Source: Niabella sp.
Lineage (GTDB): Bacteria; Bacteroidota; Bacteroidia; Chitinophagales; Chitinophagaceae
Assembly (NCBI GenBank): GCA_017744795.1
Contig: JAGIAQ010000003.1
Coordinates: 1 to 64,000 of the forward strand
Direction: 5' to 3'
Length of the DNA stretch: 64,000 nt
The translations under genes and the position numbers were made by a program. A model generated the notes under the pieces. The model saw nothing but the letters and a program-made list of their open reading frames with translations, did no database searches and was not told where the DNA came from. Below, piece after piece: positions 21,003 to 32,815 of this stretch. Within the stretch, counting starts at the first letter, position 1. The number at the start of each line of letters is the position of its first letter.

Positions 21003-22108
21003 GGCTTGCCCAACACTTCAGCCAGCTTATTTTCAAGCTCCTCACCGCGCAGGTCTTTCCCTAATATTTTTCCATCGGGGCCGATCAAAAAATTCCTGGG
21101 GATCGCGGTAATACGGTATTGCTGCGCAACGGCATTTTCCCAGCCCTTCAGATCGCTGACATGCGTCCAAACAAGGCCGTCCTTTTTTATAGCCTGCTGC
21201 CAGGCATCTTTTTCTTCATCTAATGAAACACCCAGCACAGTAAAATTCTTTCCCTTGTATTTATTGTACATCTTTACCACATTGGGATTTTCGCGGCGGC
21301 AAGGCCCGCACCAGCTGGCCCAAAAATCAACCAATACATACTTACCCCTGAACTGTGCCAGGGAAATATCCTTACCGGCAGCATCTTTCTGCGTAAAATC
21401 GGCAGCTACTGTACCTACTGCATTAAAATGTGCCTCTTCCATAGCTTTCTGCAGCTGTTTTCCAATGCCGGTGGTCAGCACGTCTTTTGAAAGCGAACCG
21501 GCCCGTTTATCCAGCAATGCAACATCATCGGAAAAACCGATGGTCGATAACAGCACCATTGCGCTCACGGGCGAAGCCGGATGTTTCGTAATAAAAGCAT
21601 CCACACTTTTCTCAATATCATCGGTCACCGTTTTCATCGCATTGGTAACACTATCACCGCCGGTGCCTGATTGTGCCGCAATGCCCAGTTGGTTGATCTG
21701 CTCAAATTTGGGTACGAAAATGTTCTGAAACTCGGAAAAATCATCCTGGGTCTTTGAACCGGTAAACTTCCAGTCGTCCATTTTTTGCTGCATCTTTCCG
21801 GCTACTTTTACGTCGTCATTACCAAGAAACAACGCCGTTTTCAACGAATCGCCCGCCATCAGCCCCAAAATAGAAGGACCATCCACTTTACTGTTTAAAA
21901 CAAAACTGCCGCTCTTTGAAGTTGTTTGCGCCAGCACCGCAGACGATTTTTCCAGGTCTAATAATATGATCTTGGTATTGTCCGGCATGCCTTCAACGGT
22001 ACCGCTGAGCGTTAATTTTTGGGCTAGTGCCGCTACCGGGAAAAGCAATATCAAAAAAAGGCCAATTTTATTCATTCGCATAACTAGGTTTTTGTTCACT
22101 TCAAACAA
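20999..22108 (-). CDS. TlpA-like thiol:disulfide oxidoreductase with DUF4369-type N-terminus
   Basis: Thioredoxin motif VDFWASWCGPCRRENPNVV; Bacteroidota-type N-terminal domain. Confidence 0.92.
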   Translation of the reverse strand: MFEVNKNLVMRMNKIGLFLILLFPVAALAQKLTLSGTVEGMPDNTKIILLDLEKSSAVLAQTTSKSGSFVLNSKVDGPSILGLMAGDSLKTALFLGNDDVKVAGKMQQKMDDWKFTGSKTQDDFSEFQNIFVPKFEQINQLGIAAQSGTGGDSVTNAMKTVTDDIEKSVDAFITKHPASPVSAMVLLSTIGFSDDVALLDKRAGSLSKDVLTTGIGKQLQKAMEEAHFNAVGTVAADFTQKDAAGKDISLAQFRGKYVLVDFWASWCGPCRRENPNVVKMYNKYKGKNFTVLGVSLDEEKDAWQQAIKKDGLVWTHVSDLKGWENAVAQQYRITAIPRNFLIGPDGKILGKDLRGEELENKLAEVLGKP

Positions 22109-22249
22109 GATTACGGCTTATTTGTTTTGTTTTTCTTTATTTAAAAAACGGCAAGAGAAAGTACCGAGATGAAACTCAATACAAATAATTGATTATCTGC
22201 CCTTACCGATACAGAAAGGTTATTGCGGCATCATTTTTTTAGCAAAATA

Positions 22250-23056
22250 TTAATCTAATATTCCCTTTACAAAATCTTTAGTAACAGCCGCAACATCCGT
22301 TTTCCCCTCCAGCGCTTTTATAAACGCAGAGCCGATGATGGCCCCGTTGGCGTATTTGGCCGCTCTTGAAAAAGTAGTTTTGTCTTTAATGCCGAATCCG
22401 ACCAACACCGGATTTTTAAGCTGATACCCCTTCAATCGCTCCAGGTAAGTTTCCACCTCAGCAAAGTTCTTATCTTTTCCTGTAGTGGAAGAAGAAGATA
22501 CCGCGTAAAGAAAGCCGCTGCTTAGTCCGTCCAGCAGGTGCACACGTTCAGCCGACGTTTCCGGTGTTACCAGGAAAATAAAATCAAGTCCATTTCGTTC
22601 CAGTATGGGTTTATAAAGCGCTTCAAACTCATAGGGTGGCAGGTCCGGAATGATCAGTCCATCCACACCAACGGCCGCCGCATCAGTGCAAAACCGCTCA
22701 AAGCCATATAATAAAACAGGGTTGATATTGCCCATAAGGATTACCGGAATAGTAATCGTGCTGCGCATCGCTTTCAGCTGTTCAAACAGTTTGGCGATGG
22801 TCATTCCATTCTTCAATGCCACAATGCTGCTGTTTTGGATGGTTTCCCCGTCCGCCAGGGGGTCACTGTAGGGCATGCCTAATTCAATAATATCAGCACC
22901 GCTTTCCTGTAAAGTTTGCATAACCAACAGCGTACTATTCAATTCCGGGTACCCGGCGGTGCAATAAATATTTAAAACGTTTGCCGGCTTTTTTTCAAAA
23001 AGCGTTTTCAGTCTTGACATAACTCTCTGCTCTTCTTTAATAGTTTTGCATTTCAC
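22250..23056 (-). CDS. trpA: Tryptophan synthase subunit alpha
   Basis: [45 protein letters not shown]. Overlaps the trpB 3' end. Confidence 0.98.
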   Translation of the reverse strand: MKCKTIKEEQRVMSRLKTLFEKKPANVLNIYCTAGYPELNSTLLVMQTLQESGADIIELGMPYSDPLADGETIQNSSIVALKNGMTIAKLFEQLKAMRSTITIPVILMGNINPVLLYGFERFCTDAAAVGVDGLIIPDLPPYEFEALYKPILERNGLDFIFLVTPETSAERVHLLDGLSSGFLYAVSSSSTTGKDKNFAEVETYLERLKGYQLKNPVLVGFGIKDKTTFSRAAKYANGAIIGSAFIKALEGKTDVAAVTKDFVKGILD

Positions 23057-24230
23057 GCATATAAGTATCCATATCCTTATCCCCGCGCCCGCTCAAACAA
23101 ACAACAACGGTATCGTTCTTTGTGTAAGAGATCTTATTCAGCGCCGCCAGGGCATGCGCACTCTCCAAAGCGGGGATGATCCCCTCCAGTTTTGCCAGTT
23201 CAAAAGCCGCCTGCAAGGCTTCTTTATCCGTAGCATTTAGGAATTTACCACGCCCGGTTACAAATAAATTGGCGTGCATGGGGCCAATACCGGGATAATC
23301 AAGCCCTGCTGAAATACTGTAGGGCTCTTCCACCTGCCCATCCTCCGTTTGCATCAGGTAGCTCTTGCTACCGTGTAATACCCCTGGCTTGCCTAATTGT
23401 GTTGCAGCCGCGCTCATATGCGTATCAATGCCGCAACCGGCGGCTTCCACCGCAATAATATCTACAGAAGGTTCGTCCAGGAAATGATAAAAAGTGCCCG
23501 CCGCATTACTGCCCCCGCCTACGCAGGCCATCACCGCAGTGGGTAATTCTGTACCCATTTTTTCTTTGAGCTGCGCGCGTATTTCCTTACTGATCACGCT
23601 TTGAAAGCGGGCCACCATATCCGGATAAGGGTGCGGCCCTACCACGCTTCCTATAATATAGAAAGTATCATTAGGATTGTTGATCCAGTCGCGGATGGCT
23701 TCATTGGTGGCGTCTTTCAATGTTTTGCTGCCGCTTTTGGCGGGTACCACGGAAGCGCCGAGCATTTTCATCCGGGCCACATTGGGCGCCTGGCGCTCGA
23801 TGTCTTTTTCGCCCATGTAAACGATACATTCCAGTCCCTTCAGCGCACAAACGGTTGCGGTGGCCACGCCATGCTGCCCGGCTCCGGTCTCCGCAATGAT
23901 CCGTTTTTTTCCCAAACGTTCTGCTACCAGTATCTGCCCAATGGTATTATTGACCTTATGCGCACCGGTATGACAAAGATCTTCCCGCTTTAAATAGACG
24001 TTCGTTCCGTATTTTTCGCTTAAGCGCGCCGCATAATACAGCGGCGTGGGCCGCCCGGCGTAATCCGACAACAGAAGCTTATACTCTTCCTGAAACGAAG
24101 CACTCTCAATAATTTTTAAATAATTCTCCCGGAGCTCTTCCACATTCCTGTACAACATTTCCGGGATAAAAGCACCACCGAATTCGCCATAATACCCATG
24201 CTCATCCGGCTGTTTATAAGATACCGCCAT
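23037..24230 (-). CDS. trpB: Tryptophan synthase subunit beta
   Basis: [49 protein letters not shown]. Confidence 0.99.
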   Translation of the reverse strand: MAVSYKQPDEHGYYGEFGGAFIPEMLYRNVEELRENYLKIIESASFQEEYKLLLSDYAGRPTPLYYAARLSEKYGTNVYLKREDLCHTGAHKVNNTIGQILVAERLGKKRIIAETGAGQHGVATATVCALKGLECIVYMGEKDIERQAPNVARMKMLGASVVPAKSGSKTLKDATNEAIRDWINNPNDTFYIIGSVVGPHPYPDMVARFQSVISKEIRAQLKEKMGTELPTAVMACVGGGSNAAGTFYHFLDEPSVDIIAVEAAGCGIDTHMSAAATQLGKPGVLHGSKSYLMQTEDGQVEEPYSISAGLDYPGIGPMHANLFVTGRGKFLNATDKEALQAAFELAKLEGIIPALESAHALAALNKISYTKNDTVVVCLSGRGDKDMDTYMREMQNY

Positions 24231-24671
24231 TAATAAATATGCTGATTTTGTGAAGGGTAAAGATACATTAATCAGATAATAAAATCACTGCCTATTCGCT
24301 ACCCAATGTCGTTTCCTTAAGCGGAGGATCCGAAAGAATCTAGAATAAGAAATATTAAATAAGAAATGTAGAAGGGCATTATTTTAATGACATGCAGTGT
24401 TCGTTCTTTTTTGATGTATTTTAATCGGATAGAAAGCAGCTGAGCGTACAGCTTCTGAATATTTTATACGGTAACCTCTTCCGAAATTTATACCAATGAT
24501 GCTTTCAGAATCGATGAAGAACCCGGTATTGATTCACTACTCACAATTTACCATTCACTTCCTTCCATAATTAACTAAATGATTCATCGCCACCTATACA
24601 TTTAACTAAAATACATTTTTAATCGGGGCCAAAATTTCGTATATTTAACAGGATACATTTAAAGCAGGATA

Positions 24672-24887
24672 ATGAGACTGGTATATGATGACATAATCAA
24701 CCAGCCGCAGGATGCCCGTTCCGCTTTTATGAATAGGAATATAAGTTTTACAGGAGACGCCATTTTCCATCTGGCCGAGAGCGGCAACAGTTTTAATATC
24801 AAAGAATGGATCTGGCACATTGAAATTATTGAAGGCCGGGAATGCTATATCGTAACGGATAAAAAAGCAGGAGAGGCAACCAATTAA
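24672..24887 (+). CDS. Small hypothetical protein (71 aa)
   Basis: ORF in a non-coding gap with plausible composition; no recognised domain. Confidence 0.4.
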   Translation: MRLVYDDIINQPQDARSAFMNRNISFTGDAIFHLAESGNSFNIKEWIWHIEIIEGRECYIVTDKKAGEATN

Positions 24888-25039
24888 CGGCATTGAATTT
24901 GCGTTTTTAATAACCCAAGGGGGAGAGTATATGCCCTTCACGCGGGAAAACCGGAACATTAAAGCATTTTGACCAAAACAAAACAGTTGCCAGATCCGGT
25001 AACGTCAATGGTCTCAAATGATTTTTTAAACCTGATCTT

Positions 25040-25513
25040 ATGAAGATAAAACAGGATAGCCCGGGCGTTTATATTCCACCGCCTGTGCTATATGCGCTTA
25101 TATTTATAGCCGCTGTATTCCTACGAAAGAAATTCAATATTGATGACGCCGTATTCCACACGAAACCGGCACGGTTAACAGGTGTTTTATTTTTTATTAC
25201 TGCCTTTTTTTTCCTGGCAACCAGCCTGAGTACATTTTTTAAGACCCGGAATACGGTGGTGTTGATAAAATCAGCCACTTCGCTTCAAACAAGCGGTATC
25301 TATGGAATATCCCGGAATCCTATGTATATGGGGCTCCTGTTTATTTATCTGGGACTGACCTGTTTTATTGGCAGTTGGTGGCACCTGATTTTAGTGCCCT
25401 TACTGGTTTTTATCCTTCAGGCCTATGTAATCAAAAGAGAAGAAAAATATTTAACCCGTGCTTTTGGAGAACAGTTCCTGGCCTATAAAAAACGGGTAAG
25501 GCGATGGTTGTAA
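25040..25513 (+). CDS. Isoprenylcysteine carboxyl methyltransferase (ICMT/PEMT)-family membrane protein
   Basis: GIYGISRNPMYMGLLFIYLG and KREEKYLTRAFGEQFLAYKKRVRRWL motifs. Confidence 0.9.
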   Translation: MKIKQDSPGVYIPPPVLYALIFIAAVFLRKKFNIDDAVFHTKPARLTGVLFFITAFFFLATSLSTFFKTRNTVVLIKSATSLQTSGIYGISRNPMYMGLLFIYLGLTCFIGSWWHLILVPLLVFILQAYVIKREEKYLTRAFGEQFLAYKKRVRRWL

Positions 25514-25561
25514 TAATATATTTTGTCGGGGGCCGGTCAGTCAGCACAGCCAATGCTCATT

Positions 25562-27508
25562 CTATTGCATCAGGTCGTATTTGGTTTTAGGACGTTCCGC
25601 TTCCCGCCAGGTAAATCCTTTTAACCGTGTTTCTTCCGGCGATTTGCTTCGTATAGGCCAGAACGTGGCATTCGCCTCGCTTCGGAAAACGATCTTTTTA
25701 AGCTTTTTTTCTGCAAAATACGCATCCAGGATGTCTGCCGTAACCTGGTTGATACCTACAAAGGCGCTGTCATCGTCCTGTACAAAATATAGGGATTCCA
25801 CCGATCCTTTACTGCGCATGGAGTCCATGGAACCATTGGTAAAATAACCGTCGATCCGGGAGCCTTTGATCTGGTTATAGGCCTGCCCTTCTACGTGGTT
25901 GATCATCAAACCATTCTTAAAGGCCTCCAGCCGGTCCATTTGTTTATTCTTTGTATGCAGCAGGATGGTATCACCGGTTATCTGACTGTTCTTACCCCAG
26001 ATTACAGGGCGCTGATACAAACGGAACGTGGAATCTTTAAAAGAATAAAACAGACTGTCAGAAACAGCCTGCACCGAATCAGAGTAGATCTTTACGTTAT
26101 GAAAGGCCTCAAAATACCGGTTGGTACTGTCGTTGGCAGCCATCGGTTTTTCTGCTTTAACCGCAGCCGGCGGTGGACCTTTTTTCCCTGAAGCCCTGGA
26201 GTTGAGCACGGGAACCGGTTTTACCGGTGTCAATATCGGCTCTTCCTGTATACGCCCCGGTATCGTTTTTATTGCCGCAACCGTTACACTATCCGGAGCC
26301 AGCGCTTTGTGCTCAGGGTCAGTTGAGGAAGGAAGCACAATTGTTTTTTCTGCCGATACAGCGGAATTATTTCTCTCGATAGCCGCCGCAAGCGCTTTTG
26401 CGTCCGGTACCGGTCGCACATAATGCTGCATACTGTCGCTCAGGTTCAAACTATCGGTTTTGATACTGGTATCCCTCTTTATTTTTATGCTATCGCCCCC
26501 CAGTGCCGGCGATACCACATACAGGTCGGTAAGCTTCGCACTGAAAAGCGTATCGGCTGTAACATAGAGCGAATCCGAACCCTGCTTGATGATCATCAGT
26601 GGTTTTTGCGTGGCCAGAAATGCATCCGTGCTTCGGTTCTGATAGATCAGGTTCCCGATTACGGTGGTTTTACGCACCGTGTCAATCAGCACCGCAGATC
26701 CATCCGCTTTAGCGATATTATTATTGAGCGAAACATTATCGGCGTTTAAGGTAGTGCCTTTTCCATCGTTAATAAATGGCCGTTGACCAAACTGGGCCTC
26801 CCCCGTTTTTAAGTCGTAAAAGCCATCTTTTGTGTCAATTGACCGGTTGGCGCTGTCTTTAATATTGGTCATTGCAATAAACCGGGCCGTGCGGCTTTCC
26901 GTATTGTACAGCAAAGAGTCCGTTGTTATTTTATACGCGGGATCATTGACCAGTACATTTTTCTTAAAATAGACATCCTTCATGTCTGTATAATAAAGGC
27001 CTTCCTTGCTGGTGATCACCGTTTTTTTGTTCACCACTTTACCGCTATTGGTATAGGTGGCGATCTTGGTAGCCATATTATAGGTAAGATCGGGCGTCGT
27101 TAAGGTAGTTCGCCCGTCTGTAAGCTTTACATTTTTATCCAGGTAGGCGATCTGCTTCGCGATCAGATAGCGCAAATGATCAGCATAAATATGGGTGGTA
27201 TCATTATCGATAATGTGTACGCTGCCCCAGGCCTCAAAAGTATTGGCGCGGTCATTTTTTTCGCAGCGGTCGCATTTAAAAGTGGTGGTACCCTGCTTCA
27301 TCAGCACCGAACCCTTTAAAACGGTAAGATTGGTGCTGTCGTTCACTTTTTTGAGCGAAATGCTGTCGGCATGGATGATATCAATAGGCCCGCCTCCGGA
27401 TATCGGAGATGGCGGCTGCGGCACCGGCTTTTGCGCAAAGACCACTGTTGCCGCAGAGAGCAATAAAAAGACGAACCCGAATTTTAATAAGTCAATGGGA
27501 CCTTGCAT
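25562..27508 (-). CDS. OstA/LptA-like LPS transport protein
   Basis: Repeated OstA-type beta strands (GSVLMKQGTTTFKCDRCEKNDRANTFEAWGSVHIIDNDTTHIYADHLRYL). Confidence 0.88.
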   Translation of the reverse strand: MQGPIDLLKFGFVFLLLSAATVVFAQKPVPQPPSPISGGGPIDIIHADSISLKKVNDSTNLTVLKGSVLMKQGTTTFKCDRCEKNDRANTFEAWGSVHIIDNDTTHIYADHLRYLIAKQIAYLDKNVKLTDGRTTLTTPDLTYNMATKIATYTNSGKVVNKKTVITSKEGLYYTDMKDVYFKKNVLVNDPAYKITTDSLLYNTESRTARFIAMTNIKDSANRSIDTKDGFYDLKTGEAQFGQRPFINDGKGTTLNADNVSLNNNIAKADGSAVLIDTVRKTTVIGNLIYQNRSTDAFLATQKPLMIIKQGSDSLYVTADTLFSAKLTDLYVVSPALGGDSIKIKRDTSIKTDSLNLSDSMQHYVRPVPDAKALAAAIERNNSAVSAEKTIVLPSSTDPEHKALAPDSVTVAAIKTIPGRIQEEPILTPVKPVPVLNSRASGKKGPPPAAVKAEKPMAANDSTNRYFEAFHNVKIYSDSVQAVSDSLFYSFKDSTFRLYQRPVIWGKNSQITGDTILLHTKNKQMDRLEAFKNGLMINHVEGQAYNQIKGSRIDGYFTNGSMDSMRSKGSVESLYFVQDDDSAFVGINQVTADILDAYFAEKKLKKIVFRSEANATFWPIRSKSPEETRLKGFTWREAERPKTKYDLMQ

Positions 27509-27526
27509 TTTATACCAGGTGAATGA

Positions 27527-28510
27527 TTATTTGGGAATGGAATCCTTTATGGCAGGGGCCGTTAGCTCACCCGCCTTATTCTTTTTACCAAATACTGAAA
27601 TATTAACGTAGCGCTTGGGATGCACGCGTATATCATCCAGCAGGATCTCAGCGCTCAGCGCGATCTGACTTAAGCGGTTGTATAACTGCCGGTCGTTCAT
27701 CAGGGCGCCGATGCTGCCATTGGGGTTGGATAACTGGTTTACGGTGTGGTGCAGGGAGGACACGGTAGCGTTCAGCGTATCCATTGTTTGCTGCAATTGC
27801 AACTCAGAAAGATTCCGGCTGAACCGGTTGGCATTGCCCAGTACACTGTCGATCTGCCCGTTATTCCTTTTCAAGGCTCCTGTAAAGGTGCTTAAATTAT
27901 CCAGCGAAGCCGCCAGGGGCTTTTGCACCCCGGTGAGCACTATATTTAAGGAGGCAATGGTGTACTTCAGATTGGCTATGGCCTCCTGCAGATTGCGTTG
28001 AGTGGGCGCGTCCAGCGTATTATTTACATTGGAAAGCAGCAACGTCAATGAGTCCGCCACCGTTTTTACTTTGCCCATCAGCGGTTTGGCCTCAGAAGAA
28101 AGATTGCCCAACAGCCCGTCTTCAACACGGGTCTTCAAAGTGCCCCCATCACCCAGAAATTTTGTTCCGTTTCCCTTTTCTATTACTACTTCTGAGCTGC
28201 CCAAGAGGCTGCCGGAGATATAAGCCACAGAATTATCAGGGATATTCACATCCTGGGTGAGGCTGATCGTAACTTTGATATTATTGATATTTGGATCTGC
28301 GGGCTCAATCTGGTAAACCGACCCAACTGCTAATCCATTGATTTTTACAAGGTTAGATTTCTCAAGGCCGCCTACCGATTTAAAAATGGCATATAGTTTT
28401 GGATTGTGGTTAAATACATCCTTCCCTTTTAAGAACCTGAACCCGAAAATCAGCGCGATAATAGCCACTACGGCCATAATGCCCACTTTCAATTCATTTG
28501 ATACCTTCAT
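27527..28510 (-). CDS. MCE/MlaD family protein
   Basis: KVGIMAVVAIIALIFGFRFLKG; VGGLEKSNLVKINGLAVGSVYQI. ATG at 28510 preferred. Confidence 0.92.
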   Translation of the reverse strand: MKVSNELKVGIMAVVAIIALIFGFRFLKGKDVFNHNPKLYAIFKSVGGLEKSNLVKINGLAVGSVYQIEPADPNINNIKVTISLTQDVNIPDNSVAYISGSLLGSSEVVIEKGNGTKFLGDGGTLKTRVEDGLLGNLSSEAKPLMGKVKTVADSLTLLLSNVNNTLDAPTQRNLQEAIANLKYTIASLNIVLTGVQKPLAASLDNLSTFTGALKRNNGQIDSVLGNANRFSRNLSELQLQQTMDTLNATVSSLHHTVNQLSNPNGSIGALMNDRQLYNRLSQIALSAEILLDDIRVHPKRYVNISVFGKKNKAGELTAPAIKDSIPK

Positions 28511-28623
28511 GAAAATTGGTTTAAATAATTCTCCCGGCACTGCCGCTTGAAATTATATTGCAAATAACGACCGAAAAAATTAAAAATCAGCTTATTTCAG
28601 TAAAAAACTATGCAGTGCAATCG

Positions 28624-29643
28624 TTAATTCTTTATGTCGCCATTTACCGCCAGGGAGCCCGGACTTACAGTACTGTATTTTTCAATATATGTTTTCACGG
28701 CTGTCAAAATACTATTAACGATCTCATCCTGTCCGGCAGGGCTCATCAAAAAGGCTTCATCTTCCTTATTACTGATGAAACCCATTTCTACGAGCACGCT
28801 GGGCATACCGGTAGCCTGTAATACCCAAATACCTTTATGATTCCGCTGCTGCACACCGCGGCTCAGCCTTCCGTCCTGAACAAAGTTTTTTTCAACCAGG
28901 CTGGCAAGGGAGTAGCTTTTCCGGAAATAGTTTTGTGCATAGATCAGCATGCGCACGCGTTCAGCGGGGTCATTCGCGTCCGGCAGGGCGGGTGCATCGG
29001 CTCCGCTACCCGTTTCTTCATTAAAATAATTGCTATCCTCGTCATCCACATTTTTCATAGAATTTACCTTCTGGTCGTTTTTACCCACCGCCCAGATATA
29101 GGTTTCCGTGCCCCGTGCTTTATTTTCAACCCAAACATCCTCATAAATATTGGTGTAATAGGTCTCTTTTTTATGTTTTTTGTGCCGGCCTCTGCCTACT
29201 GTAACCGTTCGGGTATGCGCTTTTCTGCCAATAACCCGCTGTATATACCAGCCGCCGGGTTTTCTTCCGGCCGAATTGCAGTGCAGCGAAATAAACAGAT
29301 CCCCGTTGCTGCGGTTGGCAAAATCTGCGCGGTAGCGGTTAGCGGCTTTGGCGTTGGTTAAACCACCCGGCAGCGCCGATGTGGTCCGGGTTTCAAGAAT
29401 GTTGATCCCTTTTAATTCCGTACGCATTACGGTCGCCAGTTTACGGGCCACCTGCAGCGTTATGGCCGCTTCGTTGGTTTGAGTGCCTTCGGCCCCCACA
29501 TCGGGGCCACCGTGACCGGCATCAACAATGATCGTTTTGATGGCGCCGGATTTTGGAGCAGGCGTCCCCTGCTGTGCCGCAACATTTACTATAGAACCAA
29601 TCGTGAAAAACAATGCCCATGCTGAAGATAAAATCTGTTTCAT
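28624..29643 (-). CDS. N-acetylmuramoyl-L-alanine amidase (Amidase_3)
   Basis: IIVDAGHGGPDVGAEG, FISLHCNSAG, PSVLVEMGFISNKEDEAFL. Confidence 0.94.
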   Translation of the reverse strand: MKQILSSAWALFFTIGSIVNVAAQQGTPAPKSGAIKTIIVDAGHGGPDVGAEGTQTNEAAITLQVARKLATVMRTELKGINILETRTTSALPGGLTNAKAANRYRADFANRSNGDLFISLHCNSAGRKPGGWYIQRVIGRKAHTRTVTVGRGRHKKHKKETYYTNIYEDVWVENKARGTETYIWAVGKNDQKVNSMKNVDDEDSNYFNEETGSGADAPALPDANDPAERVRMLIYAQNYFRKSYSLASLVEKNFVQDGRLSRGVQQRNHKGIWVLQATGMPSVLVEMGFISNKEDEAFLMSPAGQDEIVNSILTAVKTYIEKYSTVSPGSLAVNGDIKN

Positions 29644-29746
29644 ACTAAATCTAATCTGGAGAAGCAAAAGAATATTTAATTTAGAAGCTTCACAAAATCT
29701 TTACTATGTTATTTATACATTTGCCCCTACTTGGAGCAAAACCTTA

Positions 29747-32593
29747 ATGCGCAAATTTAAAAGATTTTATTTTGTTGTACTGTTTCTAACGGCCATGATA
29801 TTGATTGTCGTTAAAAAAAACTTTGCCATTAATCCGGGGCCCGAAGCGAACAACTTCCCGTTCTTTTTAGCAAAAGACACCATTCCGAAAAAATCCATAA
29901 AAGATACGCTGCCCGGTAAAGACTCAATAAAGATAACCGATTCTACCCAACTGGCAACGGATTCGGCCAAAAAGCCAAGGACCGATACCTTCTCTTTAAA
30001 AATGTCGAAAGACACGCTGAGCGGACCGGTTAAATACTATGCACAGGATTCGATCGTTGGGTTTATGGACTCCAAGACCATGGATCTTTACGGAAAGGCC
30101 AAGACCGAATACCAGGATATGACCTTAACGGCGCCCACTATTTCGGTAAACCAGGAAAAACATATGATCTCCGCCAAAGCCGGCCGGGACAGTACTGGAG
30201 AAATAAGCGACTACGCCGATATGAAACAGGCTGATAATGAGTTTAAGAGCGAGCATATGGAGTATAACTTCAAAACGCAGCAGGGTATTACCAAAGGAAC
30301 CATTACCCAGCAGGGCGATATGTTTGTGCATTCTGATATTGTGAAAAAAGTGGATGAGCGTACGATGTACAGCCAGGGAACGTTTTTTACCACCTGTAAC
30401 CTGGACCATCCCCATTTTGGTTTTCGTGCGCGCAAATCAAAAATCATTAACAAAAAATTAGCGGTAACCGGGGCCATCCGGCCCGAGTTTGATTCGGTGC
30501 CGATCCCTATTTATCTGCCTTTTGGTATTTTTCCGCTATACCAGGGAAGGCATTCAGGCATCTTATCCCCTTCATTTGAGCGCAATGACGTACAGGGCCT
30601 CGGCTTATCCCGCTTAGGATATTATAAAGTCATTAACGACAACTGGGATGTTCAGGTATATGGGAACATTTACTCCTATGGCAGCTGGTCGGCCAACGTG
30701 CAGCCCACCTACCGGAAGCGGTACAAATACCAGGGGTCGTTAAATTTTGGGTTGCAGGCCACCAAGCGTAACTTCAAGGGCGATCCGGATTATTACAGCA
30801 CGAAAACCTATACGTTAAACTGGGCGCATTCCTCCGACAGCAGAGCAAGGCCAGGAACGAATTTTTCGGCCAATGTGAATATGAGCTCTACCCGGTACAA
30901 CGAGAATATTCCCAACAGCAACCTGATGAATTATAATAATACAGCAGGTTCTTCGATCACTTATTCCAAAACCTGGCAGGACAAACCCTTTGCCCTGACC
31001 GTAAGCGCCAACCATAACCAGAATAATGCGGCGCGCCTGGTGACGGTCAATTTCCCCAATGCCGCCTTTACGGTAAATACCTTATACCCGCTGCAGAAAA
31101 AAGAGGCCGTTGGACCAAAGAAATGGTACGAACAGCTGGGGATCGGCTACCAGGTAGGTTTTCAGACAGCCGCACCGTTTTATGAATATTCAGACAGCGT
31201 AAAAGCCCTGCTCCGGCAGGAAGGGAAGTACCGGAATGTATTCCGGCGCATGTGGGATACCCTGCAGTGGAATGGTACACAAAGCATCCCCATCTCGCTT
31301 TCACTGCCTCCCATCCTGGGCGGTGCGGTTATGATCTCTCCTTCGATTTCCTATTCGCAAACCTTTATGAACCGGAAAACCTACTACACTTTTATACCCG
31401 AGCTGGATACGGTGGTGGGAACGGCGACCAATAACCTGGCGATCCGGCACCAGATGAGCATGGGCATCAGCTTTAACTCTGCCCTTTACGGAACTTATAA
31501 TTTCAAGAGTAAAAATATTGTGGCCATCCGGCACGTGATACGGCCAACGGTAGCCTTAAGCTATACTCCCGATTTGAATAAAGGGAACTACCAGGCAGTG
31601 GAGGTCACGAACAAGACCACTGGATTGAAATCGGTTTATTATTATGATCAATTGGCCGGTATCGGCGCAGCGCCTGTAAGTATTTTTACGGCACGGAAGT
31701 TTGGCGGTATCAACTTTGGACTGGACAATAACCTGGAAATGAAGGTACGAGCCAAAAAAGGCAAAAAAAACAGCGACTCCGACACGGCGGATGACGGCAC
31801 GGTGAATACCTCCAAGGTGGATGAGAACGGGTTTAAAAAAGTGCGGCTGATCGACGGGTTCGGGATCACTTCCTCCTATAATATGTTTGCGGATTCCATG
31901 AAGCTTTCGCCTTTTGCTATGTACTTCAGAACCAACCTGTTCGATAAAATAAATCTGAGTGCCAACGGGACAATAATGCCCTATCGACTCGACGCTAACG
32001 GTGCTCCCACAAAATATTATGCCTGGGAAGGCAAGCGATTTAACATAGGAACCCTTACTAATGCCAGTGTTTCTATGAGCACCAGCTTCCAAAGTAAGCC
32101 CAAGGACGCTAACAAGGCCAAACAGCGGCAGGAAGCTATTAACAAGCAAATGAATGATCCGATGCTGCAGGGAGACCGTCAGCGATTAATGGAATATATG
32201 CAACAAAACCCGGCGGAGTTTGTGGATTTCAACACCCAATGGTCTGTAAACTTATCGTATTCACTTACTTATACAAAGCCCAGCAGCGTTACAGGCAGTT
32301 ATGCTGCACGTTATAGCGGCATCACCTCCAGCAGCAGTTTCAGCGGCAGCTTTAACTTAACGCCCAAGTGGAATTTTAGTGTAAACGGGTATTATGATTT
32401 TGCTACCAGCAAGATCCAAACTTTTAGCATGGCTATCTCAAGAGACCTGCATTGCTGGCAGTTATCAGTAAACGTAACGCCTGTGGGTATTTACCGGTAT
32501 TTTAATTTTACCATCAGTCCGAAGGCCGGCATATTGCAGGATCTGAAAATCAACCGTAACCGTTCGTTTTATAATGGCGGACCGAGTTATTAA
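29747..32593 (+). CDS. LptD-like outer membrane LPS assembly protein
   Basis: OstA-like N-terminus plus long beta-barrel; FTTCNLDHPHFGFRARKSKII and PIPIYLPFGIFPLYQGRHSGILSPSF. TACATTTG lies about 25 nt upstream. Confidence 0.87.
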   Translation: MRKFKRFYFVVLFLTAMILIVVKKNFAINPGPEANNFPFFLAKDTIPKKSIKDTLPGKDSIKITDSTQLATDSAKKPRTDTFSLKMSKDTLSGPVKYYAQDSIVGFMDSKTMDLYGKAKTEYQDMTLTAPTISVNQEKHMISAKAGRDSTGEISDYADMKQADNEFKSEHMEYNFKTQQGITKGTITQQGDMFVHSDIVKKVDERTMYSQGTFFTTCNLDHPHFGFRARKSKIINKKLAVTGAIRPEFDSVPIPIYLPFGIFPLYQGRHSGILSPSFERNDVQGLGLSRLGYYKVINDNWDVQVYGNIYSYGSWSANVQPTYRKRYKYQGSLNFGLQATKRNFKGDPDYYSTKTYTLNWAHSSDSRARPGTNFSANVNMSSTRYNENIPNSNLMNYNNTAGSSITYSKTWQDKPFALTVSANHNQNNAARLVTVNFPNAAFTVNTLYPLQKKEAVGPKKWYEQLGIGYQVGFQTAAPFYEYSDSVKALLRQEGKYRNVFRRMWDTLQWNGTQSIPISLSLPPILGGAVMISPSISYSQTFMNRKTYYTFIPELDTVVGTATNNLAIRHQMSMGISFNSALYGTYNFKSKNIVAIRHVIRPTVALSYTPDLNKGNYQAVEVTNKTTGLKSVYYYDQLAGIGAAPVSIFTARKFGGINFGLDNNLEMKVRAKKGKKNSDSDTADDGTVNTSKVDENGFKKVRLIDGFGITSSYNMFADSMKLSPFAMYFRTNLFDKINLSANGTIMPYRLDANGAPTKYYAWEGKRFNIGTLTNASVSMSTSFQSKPKDANKAKQRQEAINKQMNDPMLQGDRQRLMEYMQQNPAEFVDFNTQWSVNLSYSLTYTKPSSVTGSYAARYSGITSSSSFSGSFNLTPKWNFSVNGYYDFATSKIQTFSMAISRDLHCWQLSVNVTPVGIYRYFNFTISPKAGILQDLKINRNRSFYNGGPSY

Positions 32594-32815
32594 TGTTTCA
32601 GGTTACAAGTTACCGGTTGCAGGTTAGGCATGCGTTCCGCATTCAAAGTTCAAAATTTTAGGGTTGGGACTCGCTTCTGATAAAGAAACGGTTTTTCGTT
32701 TATCGTCTATCGTTTATTGTTAGCTAATGTTCCGGGTTGCCGGTTACAGGTTCCCCGATATGCGTTTTGCGTTGCGCGCTTAGCATTGAGCATTTCACCA
32801 TTCACCTCTCACTAT

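Noticed and set aside
24231-24660. Searched upstream of trpB for a second Trp leader peptide
   Set aside because: I did not see a TGG-rich short ORF followed by a terminator on the minus strand.
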